Positions 9,901 through 21,600 of a DNA stretch of 64,000 bases are shown in pieces; the stretch's first letter is position 1; each line of letters opens with the position of its first letter. The DNA is from Lucifuga dentata (lineage: Eukaryota; Chordata; Actinopteri; Ophidiiformes; Bythitidae), in NCBI GenBank assembly GCA_014773175.1, contig VXCM01000292.1:53339-117338 (forward strand). Direction: 5' to 3'. The position numbers and the translations under genes were made by a program. The notes below the pieces were generated by a model that saw only the letters and a program-made list of their open reading frames with translations, was not told the DNA's origin and made no database searches.

Positions 9901-12582
9901 AAAACTGTCAGTAGCAGAAGGATAAACTGTTGTGATGCTTAAATGCTTGTTGGAATGACTACATTCAAATGATTACAATCAGAAAAATTCAACTTTTTTT
10001 TTTTTTTTAACTGCCTTTCTGGTCTGATGATTTGACCAACTGCATAAGTAAAGTTTTAGGATCTGGCAGTATCTTTAAAAAGACCAAATAACATTGCACA
10101 AGATACAACACAGCAGTTATTAGCATTTGTTAAACTGTAGAAATAAATTATCACCTTGCAATCACAAGAACAGAAAAAAAAATCCAAATCATTACCTTCT
10201 TGTAACTGCTGCAACTGTCTTTTCAGAGAGGCCAGTTTGTCTTGGTACATCCTGCAATAAAATCAACCAGAACTAATGACATTCCCTTTCACAATCTGGA
10301 GTGTTGGGGCACACAAACAAACTCTTATTCAGACAAATTATGTCACTTTATCTAGGATAAAATAGCAAAACACTCACTGCTCTTTGATTTCCACATAGTC
10401 ATCCTCATCATGCTTGGCCAGGTCTGTTTCACTGGCATCCTCTGTGTCTGAAAAGAAGCAAGACAGACAAAAAAGTCAACTCGGAGTACAACTGAAAACT
10501 GTTTCTCTGCTTTAAAGTTACTTTCAATACAGACCAGTTGTCACATTCTGTACCAAAGTAGAATTAGCTTGATAAGGCTGGTTTCCAAGGACACTTACTT
10601 CTTGGATAATTCTCTGTAATTGTGTAATTTTAAAATGTTAAGGTACAAGAAATCATATTACGAACCTAAGGACTTGCTGTTTTTAACTGTCAACCACCAA
10701 TAACAGCAGTTAAATCCATATCTAGTTCAAAATTTAAGAACCTAAAGACTTGACGTTTTAATGTCCACAACCAATAAGAGCAGTAAAATCCAGGTCTAGA
10801 TCCAAAGACAAACTATAGTTCGACAAGTCAGTCCTGACTAGATGTACCAGTAAGAGCCCAAAGAGGCTTTTAGACCCTGTTGCAGGTTTGTGACATCTTT
10901 AATTGTGAAAATAGAAAGGGGACAAACAAAACCTTCAGCCTTGTGTAAAGTAGCTGTATAGCCTTTTCAAATAAACGCCAGCCCAAGTGTATGGAAACAA
11001 GTGGAGTTCACGGACATGACAACTGAGCGGATCAAATAAGGTACGTGGCACCGGTAAAATAATAGTGAACATCCTGCTTGGGAATACCATCCGGTCTGAC
11101 AGATTTCAAGACAAGGGAAATCCAAGTTTGTCTTGAGACAACACATTTATTCACCGACTGATAGCAAACCGTTAAACTGTTATGAAGACGTTCGATTCAA
11201 TATGAACGATTCCCTCGGGGGTTTAAATCTAATCTGGTGATATTAATAATGCAGCGACTGTAATGTAAACTAGCTGTTACCTTGATTGTCCAACATTTGC
11301 TGCTTGGTAAGATTATACAGAAACACTCCGGCTAACTTGGCCGCGGCCAAAAAGTCCACCAGCAACGGACATGGGTGATACGTGACGAACTCGCAAGCCA
11401 AGTGTGTAAGACGTAACATTATTATGTCAGTCCGCGTTACCTACAAAACCTGACACAACATGAAGGTCAGGCCCGGTCGTTTTAAAGCTGACACAGCAGC
11501 TTTCATTTTCGGTTAGCATTAATGTGCTAGCTCAACTTAGCTTTTCTGCTATTTAAAGAGTAATGCCAAACGTTTCTATCTAATGAATGCGTAGCATCAC
11601 CGTGACCAATTCCGCCGAAGCAAAAAGTCAACTATTTAGCTAATATGAAGACTCTAACTAACCTTGCAATGCTGACATCGTCTTCCTATCTTCCTGTCTT
11701 TCTTTATGTTTCCCTGCAGTCCGTCCTGTCTCAGTCAACAGTGTGAAATGGGCAGCGCAGTGGACACAGCAGCGAGGCTTCGCTTGCCTGCGACCTGCCA
11801 ATGATCCGAGCTAAACTTAGGAAGCTAGTTAGCTAGCTCAGTGGAATACCACTATTTTATTTTTTTAAGGTCGAATCGATGACTTAAGCACCACCTACGT
11901 ACGTTTGGCAAAGTTATTTTTTTAAGAAATAGAAAATGTTAGGCAACCAGCGATGGAGCAAAGCTAAATGATGCTGCTGCTGCGTTATTATAATTTATTA
12001 TTACTATTATTATAACATACCAAAAATAGCCAGAATTACAAGTTAACGAGGGTTATTTAAGGTTATTTACATTTAATTTCGCTATGACAATGGGCAAACC
12101 GTCCCCAAGTGTTGGCATTTTGGCTAGTTTACATCACTTGTTTATTAAGTATTTCTGCTCGAGACAAAACCTTGATTGTTGGTCTGGTTACTGTTTACAG
12201 CTAGCCGTAACGTTAACGCTAGCTAGTAGCTAGAAGCTAGCTGGCACTGGAATAAGCAGAACTGAGAACGGGCGGTTAAATTTTGATTCAAGACCTGTTA
12301 GGCGCTGGGCGTAAATTTAGTTTCTGCTCCGCGCAAACCATTAATCACTCTCTCTCCGCTGAATAAAAAGTTGGCTCGGTTCATGCAATAGTCATACATT
12401 TCATTTTCTTTCCCTATAAGTATCCAGAGCCCAGTCGTCATCGAGCTTCCTTTCTGTCGTTTAACGTTACCTTCTTCTGAGTCTCTCCCTCTGAAACTCC
12501 GATCATCGTCGTCATCTACGCTATCAAGTTCTTCCTCATCATTGTAATAATCCACCATAGGCGATAACAAAGTCGAAGCCAT
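3890..12582 (-). CDS. suds3: Sin3 histone deacetylase corepressor complex component SDS3
   Basis: Twelve coding exons (joined from high to low coordinates) give a 318-residue protein; human SUDS3 is 328. It starts [18 protein letters not shown] with an acidic N-terminus, has a long coiled-coil stretch at about residues 60-160 ([17 protein letters not shown], then [20 protein letters not shown]), the Sin3-interaction region at about 178-216 ([20 protein letters not shown] to [14 protein letters not shown]), and a C-terminal domain ending [17 protein letters not shown]. All junctions keep phase and match the human protein. Family knowledge: SDS3 is a core nuclear Sin3-HDAC subunit that promotes HDAC1 activity and complex assembly. 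Odd points are an AT-AC U12-type intron, a GC-AG intron and two tiny exons. The start is chosen because MASTLL...[14 protein letters not shown] matches the human acidic N-terminus. Confidence 0.96.
6320..6404 (-). CDS. suds3: suds3 coding exon 11
   Basis: Acceptor GCTGACAG; encodes [20 protein letters not shown] then ISSVGTNE; ends GAG|GTGAGC. Closely matches human. Confidence 0.95.
6421..6464. repeat. (AC)n microsatellite
   Basis: AC dinucleotide run with two interrupting CG steps, in suds3 intron 10, about 17 nt above exon 11 and so in or near its polypyrimidine tract on the minus strand. Confidence 0.9.
7300..7405 (-). CDS. suds3: suds3 coding exon 10
   Basis: Acceptor CCCACTAG; encodes [20 protein letters not shown] then [16 protein letters not shown]; ends AGATG|GTGTGT. 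The first part is the variable linker; the second is the conserved C-terminal domain. Confidence 0.94.
7593..7614 (-). CDS. suds3: suds3 coding exon 9, 22-nt microexon
   Basis: Acceptor CTTCACAG, donor GTATGT; encodes LKSPKRP, identical to human. Enters in phase 0, leaves in phase 1. Confidence 0.93.
7714..7775 (-). CDS. suds3: suds3 coding exon 8 (Sin3-interaction region)
   Basis: Begins directly after the AC acceptor at 7776; encodes [21 protein letters not shown], identical to human, and ends AATAAG|GTAATT in phase 0. Confidence 0.95.
7776..8080 (-). other. suds3: U12-type AT-AC intron of suds3
   Basis: This 305-nt intron begins ATATCCTATT and ends CAATAC. A perfect minor-spliceosome branch-site consensus, TTCCTTAAC, lies at 7786-7794, ten nt before the acceptor end. 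Splicing AT-AC reconstructs codon 195 (G|CT, Ala) and gives APAQLNYLL exactly as in human SUDS3. No GT-AG pairing nearby preserves the conserved protein. It interrupts the Sin3-interaction segment. Confidence 0.93.
8081..8176 (-). CDS. suds3: suds3 coding exon 7 (Sin3-interaction region)
   Basis: Acceptor ATACACAG; encodes [20 protein letters not shown] then [12 protein letters not shown]. The exon ends CCAG and the following intron begins ATATCCTATT, a U12-type AT donor. There is no GT at this border. Confidence 0.94.
8522..8546. repeat. (AC)n microsatellite
   Basis: Short AC run inside suds3 intron 6, about 55 nt past the exon 6 donor on the minus strand. Confidence 0.9.
8601..8757 (-). 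CDS. suds3: suds3 coding exon 6 (coiled coil)
   Basis: Acceptor TTCTGCAG; encodes [20 protein letters not shown] through [11 protein letters not shown], almost identical to human; ends GGGCG|GTACGG in phase 1. Confidence 0.95.
8891..8910 (-). CDS. suds3: suds3 coding exon 5, 20-nt microexon
   Basis: Between acceptor CTTCCACAG and donor GTAAGC are 20 nt encoding (D)LFLQLE, matching human ELFLQLE. Skipping it would shift the frame. Confidence 0.93.
9255..9326 (-). CDS. suds3: suds3 coding exon 4 (coiled coil), GC donor
   Basis: Acceptor CCTTCACAG; encodes [20 protein letters not shown] and LRNA. The donor is ATGCAG|GCAAGT, a GC-AG intron donor. The next exon continues the protein in frame, so the GC is not an error that removes the exon. 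Confidence 0.93.
10196..10251 (-). CDS. suds3: suds3 coding exon 3 (start of coiled coil)
   Basis: Acceptor TTATTGCAG; encodes [18 protein letters not shown], identical to human over that run, and ends GAAG|GTAAT. Confidence 0.95.
10378..10447 (-). CDS. suds3: suds3 coding exon 2
   Basis: Acceptor CTTTTCAG; encodes [19 protein letters not shown] and ends GAGCA|GTGAGT. Near-identical to human SUDS3. Enters in phase 1, leaves in phase 2. Confidence 0.95.
11281..11419 (-). CDS. suds3: Candidate alternative suds3 first exon (MLRLTH...)
   Basis: A CpG-containing open frame of 46 codons begins [18 protein letters not shown] and ends [10 protein letters not shown] at a donor CAAG|GTAACA, again phase 1 and compatible with exon 2. 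The frame is open to a possible TTTTGTAG acceptor at about 11441. It is not similar to any part of SDS3 that I know, and could be a chance frame in a promoter-proximal intron. Confidence 0.25.
11663..11678 (-). CDS. suds3: Candidate alternative suds3 first exon (MSALQ)
   Basis: On the minus strand ATGTCAGCATTGCAAG is followed by the strong donor GTTAGT. It ends in phase 1, as required by suds3 exon 2, so splicing would give MSALQ-DTEDASE. It lies in intron 1, in a moderately CpG-containing stretch. No transcript evidence is available here. Confidence 0.25.
12471..12582 (-). CDS. suds3: suds3 coding exon 1 (residues 1-37)
   Basis: ATG at 12582-12580, acidic run [14 protein letters not shown], ends GAAGAAG|GTAACG in phase 1. 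The donor is acceptable but not perfect. The 5'UTR continues above 12582. Confidence 0.92.
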
Positions 12583-12700
12583 TTATTCGCTTAATAAATG
12601 TAAACAAACGCAAAATAAACAATCGATTTGTGTTTTGCAGCTTGGAACAGCGCCTACAACTGTCAGGACCCCTAAGTATCGAGTTGCCTGTCATAACGCC
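12583..12700 (-). promoter_or_regulatory. suds3: suds3 5'UTR and promoter-proximal region
   Basis: Lies immediately above the suds3 ATG, so it must contain the 5'UTR and probably the start site. The neighbourhood 11300-12580 has more CpG than the surrounding AT-rich DNA. No TATA box is obvious. The extent is inferred. Confidence 0.35.
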
Positions 12701-13656
12701 TGTATACAATGTACATATTTTTACAGTTCAAAAAGAAATAGTCCTTTTAAAAATACCACTTCAACAACTACTTAAACGTATGGATATCAGTTAAAAAACA
12801 CAGTGTATTTTGTACATAAACACTGATTTAAGGGAAAAAAAATTAACAGGCATATTTCATATCAGCTATCGCACTAGCACGTGAATGCTGGGTTGGATCG
12901 ACTAGAAAGCCTAACTATTAGCAAAGACCACTATATTTAGCAGGACACACTTATAAACATGTATTTAGGGCAAGGACTACCAAAATGAAATAAAAGTAAT
13001 TATCTTGAACAGACCTATACAAGGCCATGTGTTTTTGACTTTTTCTTTGTTAACCAGAGGGACCCTTAATTATGACCACACAATGTCATTTAATATTATG
13101 AAATTAAGGCCACATACCTGTCTCCTATCTGTTCTCCACTGCTAAGACATGCTGGCCAATATCAAAGTTACTGTATAGTAATTTGAACTTTTGCTGGTAT
13201 ATAGTGAGAAATGTAAGCTTAGCATGCAAAATGATGTAGCCATGATGTAGAAAATATTGCATGATCCTCTAATTATTTGTGTAGAATACATAGGTTGGGG
13301 CCATTTTATAGTTAAATGCAAATCACATGAAGTTCAATATTAACATCCTCTAAGTTAAACCACCATTCAACCAAATGAGACTGATATTTTGAGTCTCTGT
13401 AGGCTATTTAATACTGTGAAATAGGTTTTTCAACTTTAAGGTTTAAATTTCTTATGGTTTACAATTCAGTCTGTACAAATAAGCTCTGTACAAGTGTATT
13501 TGTGCAGGTTATTGTATCTGTGTAACAGCTGCTATAAGGCTATCAACAACATCTGCAGAAGTATTGCATCTTTTCATACCCTGCTCAGCACTTGATCTTA
13601 ACTTGTAGGTCCAGTACTCAATAGTGTAGTGCCTCAGTGAAGGTCATTGGGTATCT

Positions 13657-13706
<50 letters not shown>

Positions 13707-14879
13707 TCTTCAAGGCAACTGGACTTGTTTACTCTTGAAGCTACTCATCCCATTAGCTTCTTCAGTTCTTCACAATTACTACTAGAATTACAGTTTGAGG
13801 TTGCAAAAGCTGACGTGTCAAGATGAGAAATGGTTATACCTTAGTAACTAACACAAGTTCACATTTGGAGAAAATCAAATAAATATTTATGGTTGTCTCT
13901 GATAAGGGACGTATTGAGTAATTTGTGTCATTTTTATAGGGTACACAAGTGTCCGCATTTTGTGTTACTTACATATTAATTTGGGAGGGGCATAATGTAG
14001 ATCTGGGGAAAGCCAAAACATAATGTGACATAACCTGGCAATGTCATTTTAAATATTTTTTGACAATGACATATGAATAAATACAAAAATAAATTGACTC
14101 ATGCACTACTCGTACAATTCCAAGTGCTTTTATTTTTGTACATACTGATGTGTGCCTTTCCAGACATGCAATCAGTTAAAAAGTAAAGGTGGTAGACCAC
14201 AAGTGGTAGAAATATCTTAAGGATGATCACTGGAAATCCAATGCACTGAGCAAATTTCTTGTGTCATAGTATCATAGGGAAAAAAATCGGAATACTTTTT
14301 TTATTATTAAAAAGAATCAATAAGTAACTAAAACCCATTTGTTCTGTGTGGAGTTTTGTGCATATATTTTATTTATTTTGGAATATGGTTGTAGTATATG
14401 AAAATTAGATTTAATAATTGAAGAGATCTGAATACACTGTCTCACTTGCGTTCAGAAATGCAAGTCCTTCTGACGCAAAATTTCCGGTATTTGATCTAGT
14501 AAATTGATATTGTTAAATGAAAAGGCCTCTCAATATGGTTATAGTTGAACTTCAACACCAGGTGGCAGGATTGCACTTAGTATAATTTTGAGCAGACCTT
14601 GATGGCCACCAATGAAGTTGCAACGGTACTGGGATGACTCATTGCATGCATTTTTAATGATTTTTGACAGAAATCAGGTGTCGAATTATTGTCTGTTAAA
14701 TTAATATTTCCAATTGTTATTGAAGGCAGCATCATAGAACGTGTATCAAAGTGCTATATTATTATGCATTTGTCTTGTATAAACCTATTGTGCACAAAAC
14801 ACTTCTATTACAGTCCACTTTTAATTTCATGTTGAAAAATCTACAGATTCCTCCTTTAACTTTATAACAACGGATAACT
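12701..14879. other. Intergenic spacer between divergent suds3 and taok3
   Basis: AT-rich, with no exon-like frame. It holds the CAG tract at 13658-13696. Both neighbouring genes are transcribed away from this spacer, so their regulatory elements are expected here, but I see no specific motif I can defend. Confidence 0.6.
13658..13696. repeat. (CAG)13 trinucleotide repeat followed by TAG units
   Basis: Thirteen uninterrupted CAG units followed by several TAG/AGT units. It is intergenic, not in any supported coding frame. Confidence 0.95.
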
Positions 14880-15063
14880 TTATTTCCGCCTGTCTGTCAA
14901 AGTAGCTGTCAAACACAGCGAGGGGTTGAGCTCGTGCTGCTCCGTCATTCAGGAAGTCCACACCAACTGACAGCACTTCACAAAGTCGCACCGACATCCT
15001 CAGAGTTGGACTAAATGCGCCTGTAGAGCGTTCAATTTTAAAAACGTCGAATTTTTTCCAAAG
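14880..15063 (+). other. taok3: Probable taok3 5' noncoding exon 1
   Basis: A CpG-containing stretch ends at TCCAAAG|GTAAGTG, a near-ideal splice donor at 15063/15064. It lies at the expected position for the taok3 start given the divergent arrangement with suds3, and has no conserved coding. The 5' boundary is a guess. Another possible donor, GGGG|GTGAGT, lies near 15500. Confidence 0.5.
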
Positions 15064-16614
15064 GTAAGTGTGTGTTTTTCTATTTGTCACAGTTTGTCGG
15101 TGACTAGCTAACAACACACTGGCCTCGCGCTCTCAACGGGAATTGACACTTCCTTTTGGCTCAGCGGCTAAGCTACTCTAGCTAAATGCCAAGGCGATAA
15201 AAGTTGCTGGAAATGAAAAGTAAAGCTTAAATTATTTGAATGTGACCACCGTCGTCTGGTTTCGACGTTGTTCGCTCGGTTCGGCTTGTTATTTCAATGA
15301 CAGGCTAATCAGAGGTGGAGAGTACACAGAGCAGCATCAGCTCGCTGCTTTTAAGTGCGTAGGTTTCGTTTTTTTAACGGACAAGGCGAAGTGCTTCTTT
15401 GGACAGTTGTGTGTCTGCACCTGCCTGAAATTTACACTCAAATGTGGGATATTCGCATAGTGAAGTGACGAGGGAGACGGGCTTTGGTTTGATCCTCGGG
15501 GGTGAGTAAACGGATGACAGGTTGTAGTGAACTGTGCACTAGAGGTTTGTACGCCAAAAGCGACTGAATGAAATGCAAACTTGTCAGCGTTGGTATTTGT
15601 AATTGTAACGCCGTATATGCTTGTAAACGTGAGCGTGTCACATGCAAATTGAACGCGGAGCCCCCTAAGCCATCCTACATTGTTGTGAGTGAGATTTTAC
15701 TATCAACGCAGTCACAATGGCTCAACATTTTTATTTTTTTTTTCCCCCGTTGAGACGGTGTAACGTCCACCACACATGACCTGAACCACGTCTTTACTAC
15801 ATTTAACGTCAGCTCTCAACACACAGTCGAGCATTATCAGCATCTATAGTACAGTTTTGTTTTTACGTCCTTGGTTGTGTTATTGGGTTTATGTACATTT
15901 ACGCGCACATACGATAACCTGTCGTCATTGATATTTTAGTTTATCGTTCCTGCTCCTCAACGCTACAAGAGCTCGTCGCCTTCATGTAGGTCTGAGCATT
16001 GTTAGATAATCACATAGTCATTACGTGATAGAAATGGCAGATGTAGGTAGCAAGCTGAACACGAAAACCCGAGCTGACCCAACATGATGTCATCTGTGTG
16101 TAGAGCGCATGAGTGAATGGCAGCACACGTCTGTTTTACTGTTAAACTGTGGCGTTTGTAGAGATTTATTTTATCTGCCCACGCATATAAGATACAGTTT
16201 ATCAAATTTTTAAACCTACATTATGACATTGGAGCTGCAAGTCATTTCAGTGAATATCTGGTATTTTGTGACTTTCCTTCTTTGTTCTGTGGTACGAAGA
16301 AGATCAATACATAAAATCAGTGCAACTACGTTTAGGGATGCTATTATGCATTATTTTTTTATTATGATCATCACTTCGTTTTGATTAATCGTTCTGTTGT
16401 TTAAAAAAATGTCAAAAACAATGACAAGTGTCTATAATGGTTTACACCATCTAAAGTGATGTCTTCAAGCTGTTTATTTAGTCAGAATAACAATTTAATA
16501 ACCCAAAGGAATTCAGTTGAAAGTGATAATAAGCAAATAAAAGAAACATTTTTTTTACACTGTAAAAGATATAATAAGCAAAGATTTCAAAAAACATGTC
16601 AATTGACAAAGTCA

Positions 16615-17043
16615 TTGGTTCTCAAACTGTGGGAGTGTACCACCAGTGATATTTGAAGTGCCCCCTGGTTGTATACCAGACTCTGGAGATTTCTGCAGTG
16701 AATCAAAACAGTTAATATCTGGAAATTTTATTGTTGTGGCACACAGATATACATGGTTATATTAAGATATACGGGTTAAATTAGGAATTCAATTATGAGT
16801 TTATTATTTTTCTCATTTAATTAAAAATCAATTTTTTTTTTAAAGTAGTCCAACTTGTGCCATGTACACACTATGTATTTCCGTCACACTTTGGTGTCAG
16901 TAACCTTTCATGCTCATAACTGTAACATATTGTACTCAATTTCAGTACAGCCCATGTTTTTCTAGAGTTGGTAAGTTTCTTTGGTGAGGTCATGCTGACA
17001 TGTTTTGGTTTGCTCGGCATTGATTCAGAAGTTTGAGAACCAT
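16615..17043. mobile_element. hAT-like non-autonomous element, copy 2
   Basis: Inverted termini ATTGGTTCTCAAACT (left) and AGTTTGAGAACCAT (right) bound about 430 bp that shares internal words with 3159-3460. No transposase frame remains. Confidence 0.6.
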
Positions 17044-17099
17044 TTGTCTAATTGATTAATGGACTAATATTCAGCTCTACTTACATTTATTCAGTTACA

Positions 17100-17525
17100 G
17101 CAAACACAATCAATCAATCAATCAATTTATTTAAAGTGCAAAATCACCATGCATCATGGTCCCGATACACTTTACAGTAAAGGTAAAAAGTAGGGACATT
17201 AAAAAGATCATCAAAGCAAAGTTACAGTAAAAACAAGAACATTAAAAGAGCAAAGTTAAAAGGATGCTTGAAAAAGTAATAATCTAAGGTAGGCCGTAAA
17301 ATAATGAATAGAGGTGGGTTTTCAACCTTGATTTAAAATTTTCAACTGAGCTTGCTTCTTTAACATGTAGTGGTAGTGTATTCCAGAGATAAGGGGCACG
17401 GTAAGCAAATGCTCTAAAGCCAAGCGATTTTTTGTTAATTGAAGGAATAACCAGGAGAGCAGCATCGAGAGAACGGAGAGGACGAGCTGGTGTGTATGGT
17501 GTAAGTAGCTCACAAGACTTTTGAA
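17100..17525 (-). mobile_element. L2-type LINE 3' end (reverse transcriptase C-terminus)
   Basis: On the minus strand a frame reads ARPLRSLDAALLVIPSINKK, then FRAFAYRAPYLWNTLPLHVK and FKSRLKTHLY, the typical C-terminus of L2/CR1-like LINE ORF2. It is followed by a short 3' tail ending in TTTAAATAAATTGATTGATTG. Only the tail is present, a usual 5' truncation. Confidence 0.8.
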
Positions 17526-17894
17526 ACAGCCATTACATCACAAGTTGATACTTTTAATGCTCTGCTCAGTTTTGCAGCATTTGTTCAAAGGGCACGAGAT
17601 TATTGTACAAATCATCTCTCTTGTTCACATTATCACCTTATCTGGTAGGCAGTCAAACTCCTCATCCAGCTATTGACCTACCAAGAGAGAGGGAACAGAA
17701 AGTGACACACTTCCTTAATAGTGTTAATTGCATAAAGGACAGGTCAGTGTTTGTGCAGGTCAAATTTGATTTAGATTGTGCCATTTCAGAGAAGTACAGA
17801 TTGTTAAAGGCACAAGCCTTTCAAGACCAAAAGGCACCAGCTTAAGAAGTAAAAGAGACACATTGAGGCATGTAGGCCTCTTTTAAAACTGCTC

Positions 17895-17950
17895 CAATTA
17901 TTATTATTATTATCATTATTATTATTATTATTATTTTTATTTTTTATTTC
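17895..17950. repeat. (ATT)n microsatellite
   Basis: Imperfect ATT/TTA trinucleotide run, close to the L2-type fragment. Confidence 0.85.
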
Positions 17951-18195
17951 TGTGAAAATCAGCGAATTTCAGAAACAGTATTGTTGAGCATTTAAGTCCA
18001 TACCCACTTTCCTTTGGTCTTTGTTAAAACATTTTATAGATCAGGTCTGTATCTGTAATATGATGATGTGCTCGTTTTCGTGCTCTCTGAACAGGTAGAG
18101 CCACTTATAACCATATTGTTTGCAATCACATCTTTTTATAGAGTTGTATGAAAGCTTTTTTGCAACGTTAGCCAGGATCTTCATATGAATTTTCA

Positions 18196-18198
<3 letters not shown>

Positions 18199-18231
<33 letters not shown>
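18199..18231. repeat. (GT)n microsatellite
   Basis: Uninterrupted GT run in taok3 intron 1. The G-rich run with a single N at 18322 follows about 80 nt later. Confidence 0.9.
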
Positions 18232-18233
<2 letters not shown>

Positions 18234-18573
18234 ATCATTCTGATGGATGCATGCGGATAAGGACATATCAGCTGCTCTTGACAGTTGACTGATGTGGTTG
18301 TCAGAGACATGGGGGGGGGGGNTGGGGGGGGGGGACGGTGGAGGGCCAGTCATGGTCACAGTAAGACCTGACATTAGTGGGATGGTGGTGGTAAGGAGGC
18401 TTAAATCCTGGCAGCTGGCTCAGGCCTACACATCCATTGCCCTATTGAGGGGTTTGGATTATCTGGGTGTGATTAAAGTTTAAAATGTAGAGGAAAAGGG
18501 ACGTAAGGGCTTCTCTTCTTCAAATATTCACCCTCATAACTTATTGGAGGGCTGTTCTTATGCCTTTATTCAA

Positions 18574-18607
18574 CATAGCATAGCATAGCATAGCATAGCA
18601 TAGCATA
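18574..18607. repeat. (CATAG)n pentanucleotide repeat
   Basis: About seven head-to-tail copies of CATAG. Confidence 0.9.
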
Positions 18608-21600
18608 ACATAGAAGAGTCCCTACCACCTCCAGGTCTGCTGTTCTGTGATGGAGCCTGACCTCTCATCTCTCATCTACTCAGAGACAAGTGATGAAAGA
18701 ATGAAATAATTCTTCTGGGATCTGCAAAGTATCAAATTAATTTCAAGAATAGCAAAATAGACCGATGGGGTCAAAAGCTCTCTTTCCGTTTTCCCAGGGC
18801 TTGTCTGTTTAAAAAGGTCACAATCACTGCCACCCTGTAAAATACGCCACAGTAGTTAGTAACTGTGACTTCCATGTGCCCGTCTTTGCTTCTGCTTTAA
18901 AGCTTTCATAACCTGTGGTGTCAAATGCAGTCATTTTCAGTCTCAGTTGAATCCTTACTTGTCTAATTTAAGAACAACCAGAAGGCGTGCAGGCCAGCAT
19001 GTGGCCTTACAGAACCTGGGCCTGTTTTAATTAGCACTGATAACCATGCTCCTAGGACAACCTCCTCTGTCTCAGCTATTATCTAGCAAGTGATGTCTGT
19101 GACTCTTCCATCCTACCCCTCACCTTGACTTGGGTCACAAGGATGTCAACGTTAACAAGTTAACCTGCTCTGCTGTTGAAGAACCATGACAGGCCCACCA
19201 CTAGGCCCATATGTCTTACAGGCTGCTACCAACCCTATAATGAGTTTAATGGCTGTGCTCTAGCTTGGCCCAACATACAGTATCTTATCTGTGTGACAGC
19301 CATAATGATGTTGAAATGTATCCTTGATGCCAGTGTAGAATGTTTTGGCAGGTTTTATTTTAAATCTAGTGCAACCTGTCAAAAAAAAAAAAAAAAAANA
19401 AAAAAAAAAAAAAAAACACCAAATGAAAGGCTTTCTCTTGCCCTCCCCCTTGACTGATCAGTCTCAGAATCTCGCCGAACTTTCTGCTGAAAGTGATGAA
19501 CTTTGCTTCCGCATGTGACGGAAGCCTGACTTAAATAGAATCTATCATAGAATTGTCAGTTTAGCTAGTGCTGCAGCAGTTTGGCGGTTTATGCCACCGT
19601 AGCAGAGCACATCAAATATTAAAGCTCTGCTGTCAGGCTTAATGTTCTGCAGTGATCTGGTTTAGCATGTCTAACACAGGAATGCTGTCTCAGATGACAA
19701 GGAGAGTTATGGCCCACCCCACTTCTCCACAAGCAGATGTATTCATGCGTCCTGCTTTTAATGATAATCCTGCACTGCCACAAGATTCTGGTCGTGTGAA
19801 TCCACCAAGACAGATGGAACCAGTGCAGATGTTTGGTATCAGGATTATTATACAGTAACAGCAGCAGTAGAATTTTATTTGATTATCTACTGTAGTATTG
19901 ACTGCATATGCATGCCCCACAGTGTTTGTACTCAAGATGTGTGTTTTTATGTTTGCAAAAGATTAGCACCTCAGGATCTTAAGTTCTTTAGTAAATTGTC
20001 TCTTCAAAATATCCCTGGTTGGTCCATGTCCATCAAGATTCAGAAGCCTTACTTCTGATTCAGATGGAAACTGTGTATTTATGCCGTTGATTATGATAGG
20101 AGTTAGAGGGGGAAAAAATGTTAAATGGATCTAGTCATGGTCCAGCTGCTGGTTCCAGACTTGAGTCACAGGCTGGGTCTACTGGAAGCTGTCTAGGAGG
20201 GGAGGAAGTCATGGTCCAAAAGATGTCTCATCAACAAATGTCTCCTCACTGAGTGAACTACTACTGCAGTTCAATTATCTTTCTGCCTTTCTGTCTTTCT
20301 CCAGAAAATCCTGTTCACCAGACCAACCAGCTTGATCTGAAGATTCAGATTGTGATTAATAAGTGGTTAATAAGTGGGAGGGTACAGGGTGACACATCAC
20401 TGTTGTTGGAGATTAAAAGGCATTTATTGTGACATTACAAATACAGGCTGATGTCTGTGTGCATATGCCAGCCTCTGTGGACCTGGCAGGTGTGATGAGT
20501 TGTTTTTTTTCTTTTTTTTCCCCAAAGCTTACGTAGGTTTTAAGTTTGCGTGACATCTGGTTTGTTTATCTTGCACAATATTGATATCTTATATATAACA
20601 AAATTTAGAACAGATTGCTTGTTTAATTACATCATACTTTCTTGTGCAGCACATGTACTGTTCTCCTCAGTGTTTTCCTCAAGCGCACTAAACACTCTGT
20701 CATCAGAGAGGCATTTTGGCAAGTCAACCTCACTGGGTGTGGGAGGTTAACACAAGCGACTTGATTACAGCCCTTCACTAGAAGCGCGCCTCCGATCCTT
20801 TGGCAAGGATGCAGCTGTGACCATGACTCGCCCATTCCCTCCCCCTCTTCAACTCCCATTATGTCCGTCTACATCTGTCTCCAGCTTTTCTGTGAAATCG
20901 TGAAATCTGCTAGTCCCTATCTGTTCTTCGATGACTCGGCCAACCTGAAGCGCTGTGAAATCGCAAGCAGCCATCATCAACACCCAAAGAGACAACACCA
21001 TCATTGCTGATGGTTGACTCGTCTTTGCCTTCCACTGTCTCTCCTGGGTCTAGAGCTTAATTTAGCTCAGCATGAAGGCAATGGCTTAGGCGGGGTTATT
21101 TTTAGAATTCCATGTTTCACTGCAATAGGAGTCTTTGAAAAATTGAAAGTGTCATGTCTAAAAAATTCAAAGTGTCATGTCATGGGCCTAAAGCTCGATT
21201 CCTGTTCTGCTGAGTTTCTCCTGCGTGCAGTCAACTGGGGAAAAGCCAGTATTTACTGCCAGCTTAACAGAAAGAGGCATGTCAGCAAGGTTTAGGATGT
21301 AAGATAATGATGGATATGTTTTCTGATGTGAGTGGAGGTGAGGTAATACACTGAGTTACCACACCATTCTATTTTGGAAACTTCCTGTCTGCCCACAAGG
21401 CTTTTATGCCTCACAGCTCCAAATCACAGTTTCTGCTCAGTGCCTTTAGAACATGTTTCTGAAGCTGTCTGGCATTTCCAGTGGTGTGTGTCAGTTGAGC
21501 AGGTGTATCACAATGCAGCATGCACTGTGGCCAGTGGTGATGTTACAGTATTTAGTGAATATGGCATTAGCAAATGATGCAGGGTGATTTGGCAAAAATG

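Noticed and set aside
11420..11460. Splicing of MSALQ exon into the 11281-11419 frame
   Set aside because: Both possible acceptors (TGTCAG and TTGTAG) lead to TGA in the required phase, so these two candidates cannot be one transcript in frame.
13658..13696. Polyglutamine coding tract
   Set aside because: The CAG run is followed by TAG stops in its frame and has no exon context.
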